Assembly: GCA_025655575.1 (NCBI GenBank)
Contig: JAHXIP010000013.1
Span: 34,238 to 98,237 of the forward strand
Direction of reading: 5' to 3'
Origin: Candidatus Thiodiazotropha sp. (ex Monitilora ramsayi)
Lineage (GTDB): Bacteria > Pseudomonadota > Gammaproteobacteria > Chromatiales > Chromatiaceae
Length of the DNA stretch: 64,000 bases
Positions 53,500-61,773 of the stretch are shown piece by piece (positions within the stretch are counted from its first letter, which is position 1; the number at the start of each line of letters is the position of its first letter). The position numbers and the translations under genes are program-made. The notes beneath the pieces were generated by a model that worked only from the letters and a program-made list of their open reading frames with translations, searched no databases and had not been told where the DNA came from.

Positions 53500-54324
53500 A
53501 TGAGAATCCTACTGACTGGATGGCTGGTACTTGGCCTGATGATGCCATCAGCCGTACTCTTGGCTGAAAACGGCAAGTTGACTACCGAGCAACGTCTGCA
53601 ACGTCTCGAACGCCTGTCACGAAATCAGAATATGGCGGACATGGTCTATCAGCTCCAGCAGTTGAAACAGGAAGTTCAACGTCTGAACGGCGAGTTGGAG
53701 CTGCAAAAGCATGCCATGGATGCCATGAGCCGCCGCCAGCGGGATCTCTATCTGGATATCGATCAACGGCTCTCCCGGGTCCAGCCCGGCGGCGCTCCAG
53801 CGGTGGCACCACCTGTGACTGCACCACCAGCCAATGCGACAGGTGTGGCTCCGCAACCCGCACCGACTACACCGCCAATTCCAGTAGCCACGGCACAGCG
53901 ACCGGTGAATGCAACACCGGTTACACCGCCGGATCCAAAGAAAGAGGCCGCGGCCTATCAGAGCGCATTTAATCTTCTGAAACAGGGCCGATATCCCGAG
54001 TCGATCAAGGCGTTCAGCCAGTTCCTGGAGAACTACTCAGGCGGCAGCTTTGAGGACAATGCCCAGTATTGGTTGGCCGAGGCGAGCTATGTGAACCGTG
54101 ATTTCGACGCCGCGCTGAATGACTTCAGTAAGGTGCTGTCGAATCATCCGCAAAGTCCGAAGGTACCGGGCGCCATGCTCAAGATGGGTTATATCCAGTA
54201 TGAGCTGAAGAACTGGGGTAAAGCGCGAGAGGTTTTGCAGACCCTGCAGCAGGAGTATGCGGGGAGTACAGAGGCACGTCTTGCGGAAAAGCGTCTGCAG
54301 CGCATGACGAAAGAGGGTCATTAG
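53500..54324 (+). CDS. cpoB: Cell division coordinator CpoB (YbgF)
   Basis: A 274-residue periplasmic protein with a signal peptide (ILLTGWLVLGLMMPSAVLLA), an N-terminal coiled coil (about residues 28-95), a Pro/Ala/Thr-rich linker (95-150) and a C-terminal TPR domain (~150-270; AAYQSAFNLLKQGRYPESIKAFSQFLENY). CpoB links Tol-Pal to PBP1B during division. I start at ATG 53500, 13 bases after pal, with GGGAG upstream. Confidence 0.95.
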   Translation: MRILLTGWLVLGLMMPSAVLLAENGKLTTEQRLQRLERLSRNQNMADMVYQLQQLKQEVQRLNGELELQKHAMDAMSRRQRDLYLDIDQRLSRVQPGGAPAVAPPVTAPPANATGVAPQPAPTTPPIPVATAQRPVNATPVTPPDPKKEAAAYQSAFNLLKQGRYPESIKAFSQFLENYSGGSFEDNAQYWLAEASYVNRDFDAALNDFSKVLSNHPQSPKVPGAMLKMGYIQYELKNWGKAREVLQTLQQEYAGSTEARLAEKRLQRMTKEGH

Positions 54325-54354
54325 ACAGGCAGGTTTGCTTGTTGAATGGTGTTC

Positions 54355-54996
54355 ATGACCCGTTTGCGTATAACGGAAATCTTCCATTCTCTACAGGGTG
54401 AGGGACGCTCTGTGGGTGTGCCGACGGTATTTGTCCGCCTGACCGGTTGTCCCTTGCGCTGCGTCTATTGTGATACTGCCTATGCTTTCAGCGGCGGCGA
54501 GACTCAATCACTCGAGTCCATTCTGGAGCAGGTTGCTGCCTATTCCGCGGGTCATGTTTGTGTGACAGGCGGAGAGCCGTTGGCGCAAAAGGGTGTCAGC
54601 GAACTGCTTTCTCTCTTATGCGATGCGGGATACCAGGTCTCACTGGAGACCAGCGGCGCCATGGAAATCTCATCTGTGGATACCCGGGTTTCCCGGGTGA
54701 TGGATGTTAAGACCCCCGGTTCCGGGGAGGTCGAGCGAAACCTGCTGTCGAATCTTGATCAGCTGACAGCTCACGACCAGGTGAAGTTCGTCATCACCGA
54801 TGCACACGACTACGAATGGTCTCGGGCACTGATCAGGGAAAGACGCATCGATGAACGCTGTGAGGTGCTCTTCTCACCGGTTCACGGTGCACTGGAGGCC
54901 AGCGAGTTGGCCGACTGGGTCATCAGAGATCGGCTACCGGTTCGTTTCCAACTGCAGTTGCATAAGTATCTGTGGGGAGATGAACAGGGCAGATGA
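54355..54996 (+). CDS. queE: 7-carboxy-7-deazaguanine synthase QueE
   Basis: A 213-residue radical-SAM enzyme making 7-carboxy-7-deazaguanine for queuosine. The cluster motif is [16 protein letters not shown] (C-x3-C-x2-C) near residue 30. [20 protein letters not shown] at the start and [12 protein letters not shown] [10 protein letters not shown] are typical. ATG 54355 is preferred to the frame start three codons earlier. It ends in an ATGA overlap with queC. Confidence 0.95.
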   Translation: MTRLRITEIFHSLQGEGRSVGVPTVFVRLTGCPLRCVYCDTAYAFSGGETQSLESILEQVAAYSAGHVCVTGGEPLAQKGVSELLSLLCDAGYQVSLETSGAMEISSVDTRVSRVMDVKTPGSGEVERNLLSNLDQLTAHDQVKFVITDAHDYEWSRALIRERRIDERCEVLFSPVHGALEASELADWVIRDRLPVRFQLQLHKYLWGDEQGR

Positions 54997-55676
54997 GCGA
55001 AAAGCAAGCCGTCGTTCTTCTCTCGGGGGGACTGGATTCAGCCACTGTTTTGGCCATTGCCAGCCAGCAGGGTTATCAGTGCCATGCCCTGAGCATGTCC
55101 TATGGTCAGCGCCATGCGGCAGAACTGGCGGCCGCTGAGAAAGTGGCAGCTTCCATGGGCGCTGTAGAACACAAGGTCATCCACATTGAACTGGATGCAT
55201 TCGGCGGTTCGGCGTTGACCGACACGGCCATTGAGGTTCCCGAATCCCTGGAGGCAGGGATTCCGGTGACTTATGTGCCGGCCCGCAATACGGTTTTTCT
55301 TTCACTGGCGTTGGGTTGGGCGGAAGTGCTGGATGCACACGACATCTTTATCGGCATCAACGCTGTCGATTATTCGGGTTATCCGGATTGTCGGCCACAA
55401 TTTATCCAGGCCTTTGAAGGGCTCGCCAACCTGGCAACCAAGGCAGGGGTGGAAGGCAAGCCTTTCCACATCCATACACCGCTGATCGATCTGACGAAAG
55501 GAGAGATCATCAGGCAGGGGCGTGAACTGGGTGTCGATTATGGACTCACCGTCTCCTGCTATCAGGCCAACCAGGCTGGGGAAGCCTGCGGTGTCTGCGA
55601 CTCCTGCCGATTACGTGCCAAGGGTTTTATAGAGGCGGGATTTGCCGATCCCACTCGGTACCAGATAAAAACCTGA
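54993..55676 (+). CDS. queC: 7-cyano-7-deazaguanine synthase QueC
   Basis: A 227-residue ATP-dependent enzyme converting the QueE product to preQ0. The PP-loop is [11 protein letters not shown] near residue 8, and the zinc cysteines are in [21 protein letters not shown] near residue 190. It is coupled to queE by a 4-base overlap. Confidence 0.96.
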   Translation: MSEKQAVVLLSGGLDSATVLAIASQQGYQCHALSMSYGQRHAAELAAAEKVAASMGAVEHKVIHIELDAFGGSALTDTAIEVPESLEAGIPVTYVPARNTVFLSLALGWAEVLDAHDIFIGINAVDYSGYPDCRPQFIQAFEGLANLATKAGVEGKPFHIHTPLIDLTKGEIIRQGRELGVDYGLTVSCYQANQAGEACGVCDSCRLRAKGFIEAGFADPTRYQIKT

Positions 55677-55708
55677 GCCAGCGTTTCGGTAGACATAGGG
55701 AAATTGAT

Positions 55709-55727
55709 GGTGCGGCTGGGCCGCACC
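55709..55727. terminator. Hairpin between convergent queC and ferredoxin-NADP reductase genes
   Basis: A perfect 8-bp stem GGTGCGGC/GCCGCACC with a TGG loop, 32 bases after the queC stop and 52 bases beyond the end of the reductase gene on the other strand. Flanking T-runs are weak on both sides (GAATGTTT and ATCAATTT). It may act as a shared terminator. Confidence 0.5.
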
Positions 55728-55779
55728 GAATGTTTCCGGCTGTCGATGGATCTCGTTGCGCGAGGGTATCGGGATGGTG

Positions 55780-56646
55780 TCAGTGGTAGAGCAACTCAGC
55801 CCACCGATCTTCACTGATCAGCTGTTTTTTTACTGCCTTCCACTCATCCTCTGAACCGATGGCCTCGGCCATGACTTTGGCAAAGACGGCAGCGGCTTTC
55901 TCCTGTCCCGCCAGAAAGACGTAGGTCTTGGGGTCACGCAGTAACCGGAGGCACTCCTCGGTATGCGCCGCAAGACTCTGCTCGAGTCCGTCTGTCGCAT
56001 CGGCAAGCGGCCTGTCGATCAGGGCGCTGAAGGCCTTGAATGAGGCGTCATCATAGTAGTGGCCGAGGTCATCCTGCTTGTCGTTCAGATAGAGCAGGTT
56101 CATACCACCCTGGTCACCATAGAAAAGTCTCACATCGCCTTTCCATCCGCCATGCTGATCGTAGATCTGCTGGGTGAATGCGCGGAAAGGCGCAACCCCT
56201 GTGCCGGTACCGATCATCAACAGATTGCATTGATTATCGCTGGGCACCTTGAACGGACTGCGATAGGGACCGGTAATGCGGATTTTATCTCCCGGCTTGG
56301 CATTGCAAAGATAGTTGGATGCAATACCCGGATAACGTTCGCCCGAAATCTCATCAAGATAAAAACAGCGCTTGACCAGGATTTCCAGTTCAGCGGCCTC
56401 GTTATTGCCAGCCTGTGCAGGGTTGGCGATGGAGTAGCGGCGGTGGTGGAATTCGTTGCCGAATTCGTGTGGCCCGGGGACCAAGACACCGATGCTCTGA
56501 CCGGCGGCATAACGGAAGGCAGGATCTTCGATCTGCAGTACCAGTTGCCGAACTTCATCAGTGGAGTCAGGGGAGATGCGTGTTGTGGATTTCACAATTG
56601 CGTCACAGGCATTGTCGGTGTTGATCTCTTCTATCGTCTCGGCCAT
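55780..56646 (-). CDS. Ferredoxin--NADP(+) reductase-like flavoprotein (plant-type)
   Basis: A 288-residue cytoplasmic flavoprotein. The FAD motif RRYSIANPA lies near residue 68, the NADP-binding glycine motif MIGTGTGVAPFRAF near residue 145, and the C-terminal nicotinamide region ends EDRWAELLYH with an aromatic residue two from the end, as in plant-type enzymes. It passes electrons between NADP(H) and ferredoxin or flavodoxin. A BenC- or BoxA-like reductase is excluded because there is no ferredoxin domain. It stands alone, divergent from the FIST gene. Confidence 0.87.
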   Translation of the reverse strand: MAETIEEINTDNACDAIVKSTTRISPDSTDEVRQLVLQIEDPAFRYAAGQSIGVLVPGPHEFGNEFHHRRYSIANPAQAGNNEAAELEILVKRCFYLDEISGERYPGIASNYLCNAKPGDKIRITGPYRSPFKVPSDNQCNLLMIGTGTGVAPFRAFTQQIYDQHGGWKGDVRLFYGDQGGMNLLYLNDKQDDLGHYYDDASFKAFSALIDRPLADATDGLEQSLAAHTEECLRLLRDPKTYVFLAGQEKAAAVFAKVMAEAIGSEDEWKAVKKQLISEDRWAELLYH

Positions 56647-56934
56647 GGAATCTCTCTCTGGTAGTACTGCTGGGTGCCGGTTTCAGAGGCAGGTTACTGT
56701 CTGTTGCGACGCAACATTATAAATTCATTCGGCGATTCTTATCCAGTCGGAATTAAGGATTGAGGGTTTGATATCGGCTTGAAAATGATGCGATTCGAGA
56801 GAAGTCAGACTACTTGAGAGCCTGGATTCTTATCCTAGAGAAAATTATGGTTATTTGCTTATTTATATAAAACCTAACAAAATCGAAAGAAAATACCTGA
56901 ATGGCTACAGATAAATAACAAGCAATAATCTGCC
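56647..56934. other. Divergent intergenic region, no gene seen
   Basis: A 288-bp AT-rich gap between the divergent ferredoxin-NADP reductase and FIST genes. I see no coding sequence or clear palindrome; promoters for both genes should lie here. Confidence 0.5.
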
Positions 56935-58065
56935 ATGAACAGTGTCATTCTCTCACCGTTATCTGATGTGGCGGCGATATCCGATCATATCCGACAGTGG
57001 CAACAAGCGTTTCCGGCATCCGGTGTGCTGGCCCTCGTTGCAGAGGGTAGCAACACAGAGGTTCCCGCTTTGCAGGCCTGCCTCAATGAGCTGGGTGTGC
57101 CACTGCTGGGTGCTGTCTTTCCCGAGATCCATCATGCCGGTGAATTTCATCGTCAGGGCGTCCTGCTTATCCGGCTGAATCCGATGTGTGACTTTCACCG
57201 CGTCGTATCGCTTGACGGTACCCAGGCGGAGACCGATCAGGCAATCGAGAAACTGGCCGGCGAGCTCAGGGATAGACTCGATGACGCTGAGCCTGCGACC
57301 CTTTTCATGTTGTTCGATGCCCTGGTGCCAAAAATCGGTTCCATTCTTGAGGCACTTTATCTGCAGTTGGCGGAGTCTGTTCACTATGCCGGGGCCAATG
57401 CGGGTAGTGAGACATTCCAGCCGATGCCCTGTCTGTTCGATAACGACCATTTTGTTCAGAACGGCTTACTGGCGATGCTGCTGAAATCGCATGACGGTGC
57501 GGTGCTCGAGCACAGTTACCAGGTGCCTGATCAGTTGGTTGCTGCCACGTCCACCGAAGGGAACTGTATTGTCAATATCGACTGGAAGCCGGCCTTCGAA
57601 ATCTATCGGGAGAAGATTCAGCAGCTTTACGGTGTCGAAGTCAACCGTGAGAACTTCTATGACTACGCGGTGCACTTTCCTTTTGGCATTCTGCGGGCGG
57701 ATGATGAGGTCCTGGTGCGCATACCCGTCGCGCTGGAGGAGAACGGTTCCCTGTTTTGTGTCGGCGAGGTACCGGAACATGCGGTGCTGACTCTGCTGGA
57801 AGCCCCTCAGTGGGAGGCGTTGAAATCGACTCAAATATTGGCTGAGCGTCTGGTCAACAAATCCAAACCCATGCTTACCTTCTACTGTGCAGGTAGACGT
57901 CTTCATCTCGGAGAGGACGCAGCCGCCAGTGAACTCTGTGAGTTGCAGCAGGCTATCTCCAATGACCAGATCTTCGGCGCATTATCACTGGGGGAAATCG
58001 GCAGTTCCCAGCGGGGCGGCTACCCGCTGTTTCACAACGCTACCCTGGTCTGTATGAGTATCTGA
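56935..58065 (+). CDS. FIST domain sensor protein
   Basis: A 376-residue cytoplasmic protein made only of FIST_N (about residues 25-215) and FIST_C (about 220-360) domains, with typical stretches LLGAVFPEIHHAGEFHRQGVLLI, YAGANAGSETFQPMPCLF and GALSLGEIGSSQRGGYPLFHNATLVCM. FIST domains are thought to bind small ligands such as amino acids and feed chemotaxis or c-di-GMP systems. There is no output domain of its own. The GGDEF/EAL gene starts two bases after the stop, so that protein is the likely partner. Confidence 0.9.
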   Translation: MNSVILSPLSDVAAISDHIRQWQQAFPASGVLALVAEGSNTEVPALQACLNELGVPLLGAVFPEIHHAGEFHRQGVLLIRLNPMCDFHRVVSLDGTQAETDQAIEKLAGELRDRLDDAEPATLFMLFDALVPKIGSILEALYLQLAESVHYAGANAGSETFQPMPCLFDNDHFVQNGLLAMLLKSHDGAVLEHSYQVPDQLVAATSTEGNCIVNIDWKPAFEIYREKIQQLYGVEVNRENFYDYAVHFPFGILRADDEVLVRIPVALEENGSLFCVGEVPEHAVLTLLEAPQWEALKSTQILAERLVNKSKPMLTFYCAGRRLHLGEDAAASELCELQQAISNDQIFGALSLGEIGSSQRGGYPLFHNATLVCMSI

Positions 58066-58067
58066 TC

Positions 58068-60695
58068 ATGAAGCAGGAGCGAATTCTCACCATTCTCTAT
58101 GATCTTGCCCTGGTCATCGGCAGTGCGGATCATGTGGACGCCCTGCTCATGAAAGTGCTCCAGCGGCTGATCTTTCACACAGGCTATCCTTGTGGACTAG
58201 CACTTCAATGGTATGACGATGAGCCTGAGGATGAAGAGTATCGGCGCGTACTGTTGCAGACCGGTATCGGCGATCACAGGTTGAATACCTTCCTTGGTAA
58301 ATCCGTTCGCTTTCCGACAAAACTGGTGGCAGGTGAAGCGGACGAGATCAGCATCGAAGATATTCAGCAACTCCCGTTAAAACAGGACCACTATCGAAGT
58401 GCCCTGAGACTGCCTGTACCCGGTTATGGTGTGGTGTTGCTGCTGACACCTGTTGTAGCGCAATCGGAAGCACCTTTTACGGAAATTTTCAAACCGGTAC
58501 TGGCAAATCTAGCCAAGGCCATTGTGTTATGCGAGCGCAATGAGGCCTACACAAAAGACCTCATTGCAGACCGGGATGCCGCCAGATTCTCGAATGAGAG
58601 ATTCAGGCGTGCGATGGACAGCGCGCAGGATGCTATCTATTTAATCGATCCTGAGACGATGCGGTTTATTGACTTCAATCGACAGGCATCCGAAACACTG
58701 GGTTATACATCGGCAGAGCTCTGCAGACTGCATGTGCATGACATCATGGTTGATGTCGGTCGAGATCAATTAACCAATTTTTTCAAGCGCACCATTCGTG
58801 AAGGGCATACACGATTTCTCAGTTCGCATCACCGGAGAAAAGACGGCACAGCATTTTCTGCCGAGATCCATGTAGATGCGCTGGAACAGGTGGGAAGTGA
58901 ACCGGTCATTATCGCCGTGGCTCGGGACATCGAAGAGAGAAAGGGGTATGAAGAGGCCCTGTTTGAAGAGAAAGAGCGTGCACTGGTTACCCTGCAGTCG
59001 ATCGGCGATGCCGTCATCACCACCGACAGGGATGGAATCATCACCTATATGAACCCGGTGGCGGAGACACTGACCGGCTACACCATTGAAGAGGTGAAAG
59101 ACAAATCGCTGGAAAAGGCGTTTCAAGTCATTGACGAGATCAGCCGATCACCGGCGATCAATCCTGTTGATGCCTGTCTCTCCCGCTCTGAGGTAATATC
59201 CCTGGCGCACCATAGTCTGCTGATATCCCGTGACGGCAGGGAGATCGCCATCGAAGATTCGGCAGCACCGATCCGGCAACGGGACGGAACGATCATCGGC
59301 GTCGTGATCGTCTTCCACGACGTCTCCCGGGCCAGAGAGCTGGCGCATAAACTCACCTGGCAGGCGAGCCACGACAGCATGACCGGTCTGGTCAATCGTG
59401 CCGAATTCGAGCGGCGCTTGCGGCAGACAGTCGATCAGGCCCAGCAGGAGAAGGATCACCACGCACTGCTCTATATCGACCTCGACCAGTTTAAGATTGT
59501 CAACGACACCTGTGGCCATGTGGCCGGTGACGAGTTGTTGAAGCAACTCGCTGTACTGATGAGAGAGCTGGTCCGAGAAAGTGACACCCTGGCGCGACTT
59601 GGTGGTGATGAATTCGGCGTACTGCTATCGAATTGCGACCGATCCCATGCCCTGCGTGTGGCCAATCTTCTGCGTGAGCGGATCAAGGATCATCGTTTTG
59701 TCTGGCAGGATCGTGTGTTCGAGGTCGGCGCCAGCATCGGTATCGTAGAGATCAATGAAATCTCAAGCGATATTTCCCAGGTGCTCAGCCAGGCGGATAT
59801 GGCCTGCTATGCGGCAAAAGACGATGGCCGGAACCGGGTGCACGTGTTTGAGCTCAATGATGATGCGCTGATGCGGCGGCACAGCGAGATGCTCTGGGTG
59901 TCGAAGATTACCGAGGCCATGGAGCATGAGAGGTTCGTGCTCTATTGGCAGGCAATCTCTCCGCTGCAGGAGACGGAGAGTGCGGGGTGGTATGAGGCGT
60001 TGATACGTATGCGGGATGAACACGGCCACCTAATTATGCCGGGCGCATTCATTCCAGCGGCCGAGCGATATAATTTAATGCCGACACTGGATCGTTGGGT
60101 CATTCAGCAGACCTTTCACACCTGCAGTGAGTATTGTCATGCGCACACAGCGGAATCGCCGGAAATTTCCATCAATCTCTCCGGTGCCTCCATCAACGAT
60201 GAGAGTACCAGTGATTACATTCTTGAACAGTTGCAGGCTTTTGATATCGATCCCGAGCAGATCTGTTTTGAGATCACCGAGACGGCCGCCATCTCAAATC
60301 TGACCCGAGCCTATCGTTTGATACACGATCTGAAAGCCATGGGTTTCCGTTTTGCCCTCGATGACTTTGGTTCCGGCGTCAGCTCTTTTACCTACTTGAA
60401 AAATCTGCCTGTGGACTATCTGAAGATCGACGGCAGCTTTGTCAAAGATATGCTGTCCGACCCGGTTGATGAGTCCATGGTGGAGATGATCAATCAGATC
60501 GGACATGTGATGGGGCTCGAGACAATTGCCGAGTATGCGGAGAGCGATGAAATTGTCGAGAGATTGAAGATACTCGGTATCGATTTCGCACAGGGTTTTG
60601 CACTACATAAACCGATGGATGTGGGGCTAATGCTGAGTGCTGAAAATGGCCTGATCAAAAGAAGAAATTCAGCTGCCGCACCGCCTGAATCCTGA
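58068..60695 (+). CDS. GAF/PAS/PAS-GGDEF-EAL c-di-GMP signalling protein
   Basis: An 875-residue cytoplasmic protein. The first ~170 residues look GAF-like, followed by two PAS domains (about 180-300 and 305-425). The GGDEF domain (~435-600) is canonical (ARLGGDEFGVLL). The EAL domain (~620-865) keeps its main residues: EAL in WYEALIRM, INLSGASIND, FEITETAAISN, LDDFGSGVSSFTYLKNLPVDYLKIDG and the QGFALHKP end. Both cyclase and phosphodiesterase activities are therefore possible. It starts two bases after the FIST gene, so ligand sensing by FIST may set its output. Confidence 0.92.
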   Translation: MKQERILTILYDLALVIGSADHVDALLMKVLQRLIFHTGYPCGLALQWYDDEPEDEEYRRVLLQTGIGDHRLNTFLGKSVRFPTKLVAGEADEISIEDIQQLPLKQDHYRSALRLPVPGYGVVLLLTPVVAQSEAPFTEIFKPVLANLAKAIVLCERNEAYTKDLIADRDAARFSNERFRRAMDSAQDAIYLIDPETMRFIDFNRQASETLGYTSAELCRLHVHDIMVDVGRDQLTNFFKRTIREGHTRFLSSHHRRKDGTAFSAEIHVDALEQVGSEPVIIAVARDIEERKGYEEALFEEKERALVTLQSIGDAVITTDRDGIITYMNPVAETLTGYTIEEVKDKSLEKAFQVIDEISRSPAINPVDACLSRSEVISLAHHSLLISRDGREIAIEDSAAPIRQRDGTIIGVVIVFHDVSRARELAHKLTWQASHDSMTGLVNRAEFERRLRQTVDQAQQEKDHHALLYIDLDQFKIVNDTCGHVAGDELLKQLAVLMRELVRESDTLARLGGDEFGVLLSNCDRSHALRVANLLRERIKDHRFVWQDRVFEVGASIGIVEINEISSDISQVLSQADMACYAAKDDGRNRVHVFELNDDALMRRHSEMLWVSKITEAMEHERFVLYWQAISPLQETESAGWYEALIRMRDEHGHLIMPGAFIPAAERYNLMPTLDRWVIQQTFHTCSEYCHAHTAESPEISINLSGASINDESTSDYILEQLQAFDIDPEQICFEITETAAISNLTRAYRLIHDLKAMGFRFALDDFGSGVSSFTYLKNLPVDYLKIDGSFVKDMLSDPVDESMVEMINQIGHVMGLETIAEYAESDEIVERLKILGIDFAQGFALHKPMDVGLMLSAENGLIKRRNSAAAPPES

Positions 60696-60764
60696 GACGG
60701 TAGCCGAAATCTCCAACCGAATGATTTGAGTGATTGTCGGTAAAAAAAGTGGCAAACTCGCCGC

Positions 60765-61685
60765 ATGAGCGAATCCCAACATTTTCTTTCCCTGCCCAAT
60801 GCCCCCGTCGAATCTGCCGATGTGCTGATTCTTCCGGTGCCCTACGAACAGACCGTCACCTACAAGCCAGGTACCCGCCAGGGTGCGGCTGCGATACTTG
60901 CGGCCAGTGATCAGTTGGAATTCTATGAAGAGGATGCGGGGTGGTGTCCGACCGAGTATCTCAAGCTGTCGGTACTGCCATCGGTCGCGGTTGATTTCGA
61001 ATCTGAGCAGGCCTTTCATGACCATCTGTTCAACCAGGTAAAAAGCCTACCCGGTGATAATCTCCTGATCGCGCTGGGCGGCGAACACTCGGTGACGCCT
61101 GAAATGGTCTTCGCACGCATGCCCGACGGTGGCACCGTGGTGCAGATCGATGCCCATGCGGATCTTCGACCCAGATACCACGGTTCTATCTATAATCACG
61201 CCTGCCCGATGAATCGTATCCGCCAGCAGGACTATGAACTGATACAGATCGGTATTCGATCCCTTCATGCCTACGAAGCAGCGTTGATAGCAGATGACAA
61301 GGCGATTACCACCTATTTTGATCGCCAGCTGCAGCGGCAGGCGATCTGGGAGGCCATGATCGAGCGCCTGGCTTCCCTCAAAGGACCGGTCTGGCTGACC
61401 ATCGACATGGATGGCTTCGATCCTGCACTGATCACCGGTGTGGGGACACCACAACCCGGCGGACTCAGTTGGCATCAGGGTGTAGAGATCATCGAGACCC
61501 TGATGCGCAATGACGATATCGAACTGTGCGGCGTGGATATCCTGGAGCTGGTACCGGAAGCCAATCGAGTCAGTGACATGATGGGCGCCAAGCTGGTGCA
61601 GAAGTGTCTCTCCTTCTGGGGTAAGGCACGGGGCTTTGACAAAGGCCCGGCCGAGGGATCTCAAATGGGTGTCGATGATGAGTGA
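60765..61685 (+). CDS. speB: Agmatinase SpeB
   Basis: A 306-residue ureohydrolase that converts agmatine to putrescine and urea. The two-manganese site is shown by GGEHSVTPE, QIDAHADLRPRY with NHACPM, and LTIDMDGFDPALITG. SpeA, which makes agmatine, is encoded immediately downstream. The last bases overlap the likely original speA start (ATG 61678), a sign of former or present translational coupling. Confidence 0.95.
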   Translation: MSESQHFLSLPNAPVESADVLILPVPYEQTVTYKPGTRQGAAAILAASDQLEFYEEDAGWCPTEYLKLSVLPSVAVDFESEQAFHDHLFNQVKSLPGDNLLIALGGEHSVTPEMVFARMPDGGTVVQIDAHADLRPRYHGSIYNHACPMNRIRQQDYELIQIGIRSLHAYEAALIADDKAITTYFDRQLQRQAIWEAMIERLASLKGPVWLTIDMDGFDPALITGVGTPQPGGLSWHQGVEIIETLMRNDDIELCGVDILELVPEANRVSDMMGAKLVQKCLSFWGKARGFDKGPAEGSQMGVDDE

Positions 61686-61773
61686 GACCGGTTGGAATTC
61701 AACCCGGTCCACAAGTCTTTAGCAGGTCGACAGCTGGGGTGGTGGCTATTTCACCGTAAACGACAGTGGCCAC
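61678..61773 (+). other. speA: 5' end of speA interrupted by an in-frame amber codon
   Basis: From ATG 61678 the frame of speA reads MSETGWNSTRSTSL, then TAG (61720-61722), then QVDSWGGGYFTVNDSGHV, running directly into the open frame from 61774. The residues after the stop align with E. coli SpeA [20 protein letters not shown], the stop lying exactly at its tyrosine. No ATG, GTG or TTG is found between the TAG and GTG 61774. The segment therefore looks like the genuine N-terminus broken by one tyrosine-to-stop change. Confidence 0.8.

Noticed and set aside
61720..61722. Recoding of TAG as an amino acid in speA
   Set aside because: Several genes in the window end normally at TAG, so general recoding is unlikely; kept only as one option within the speA finding.
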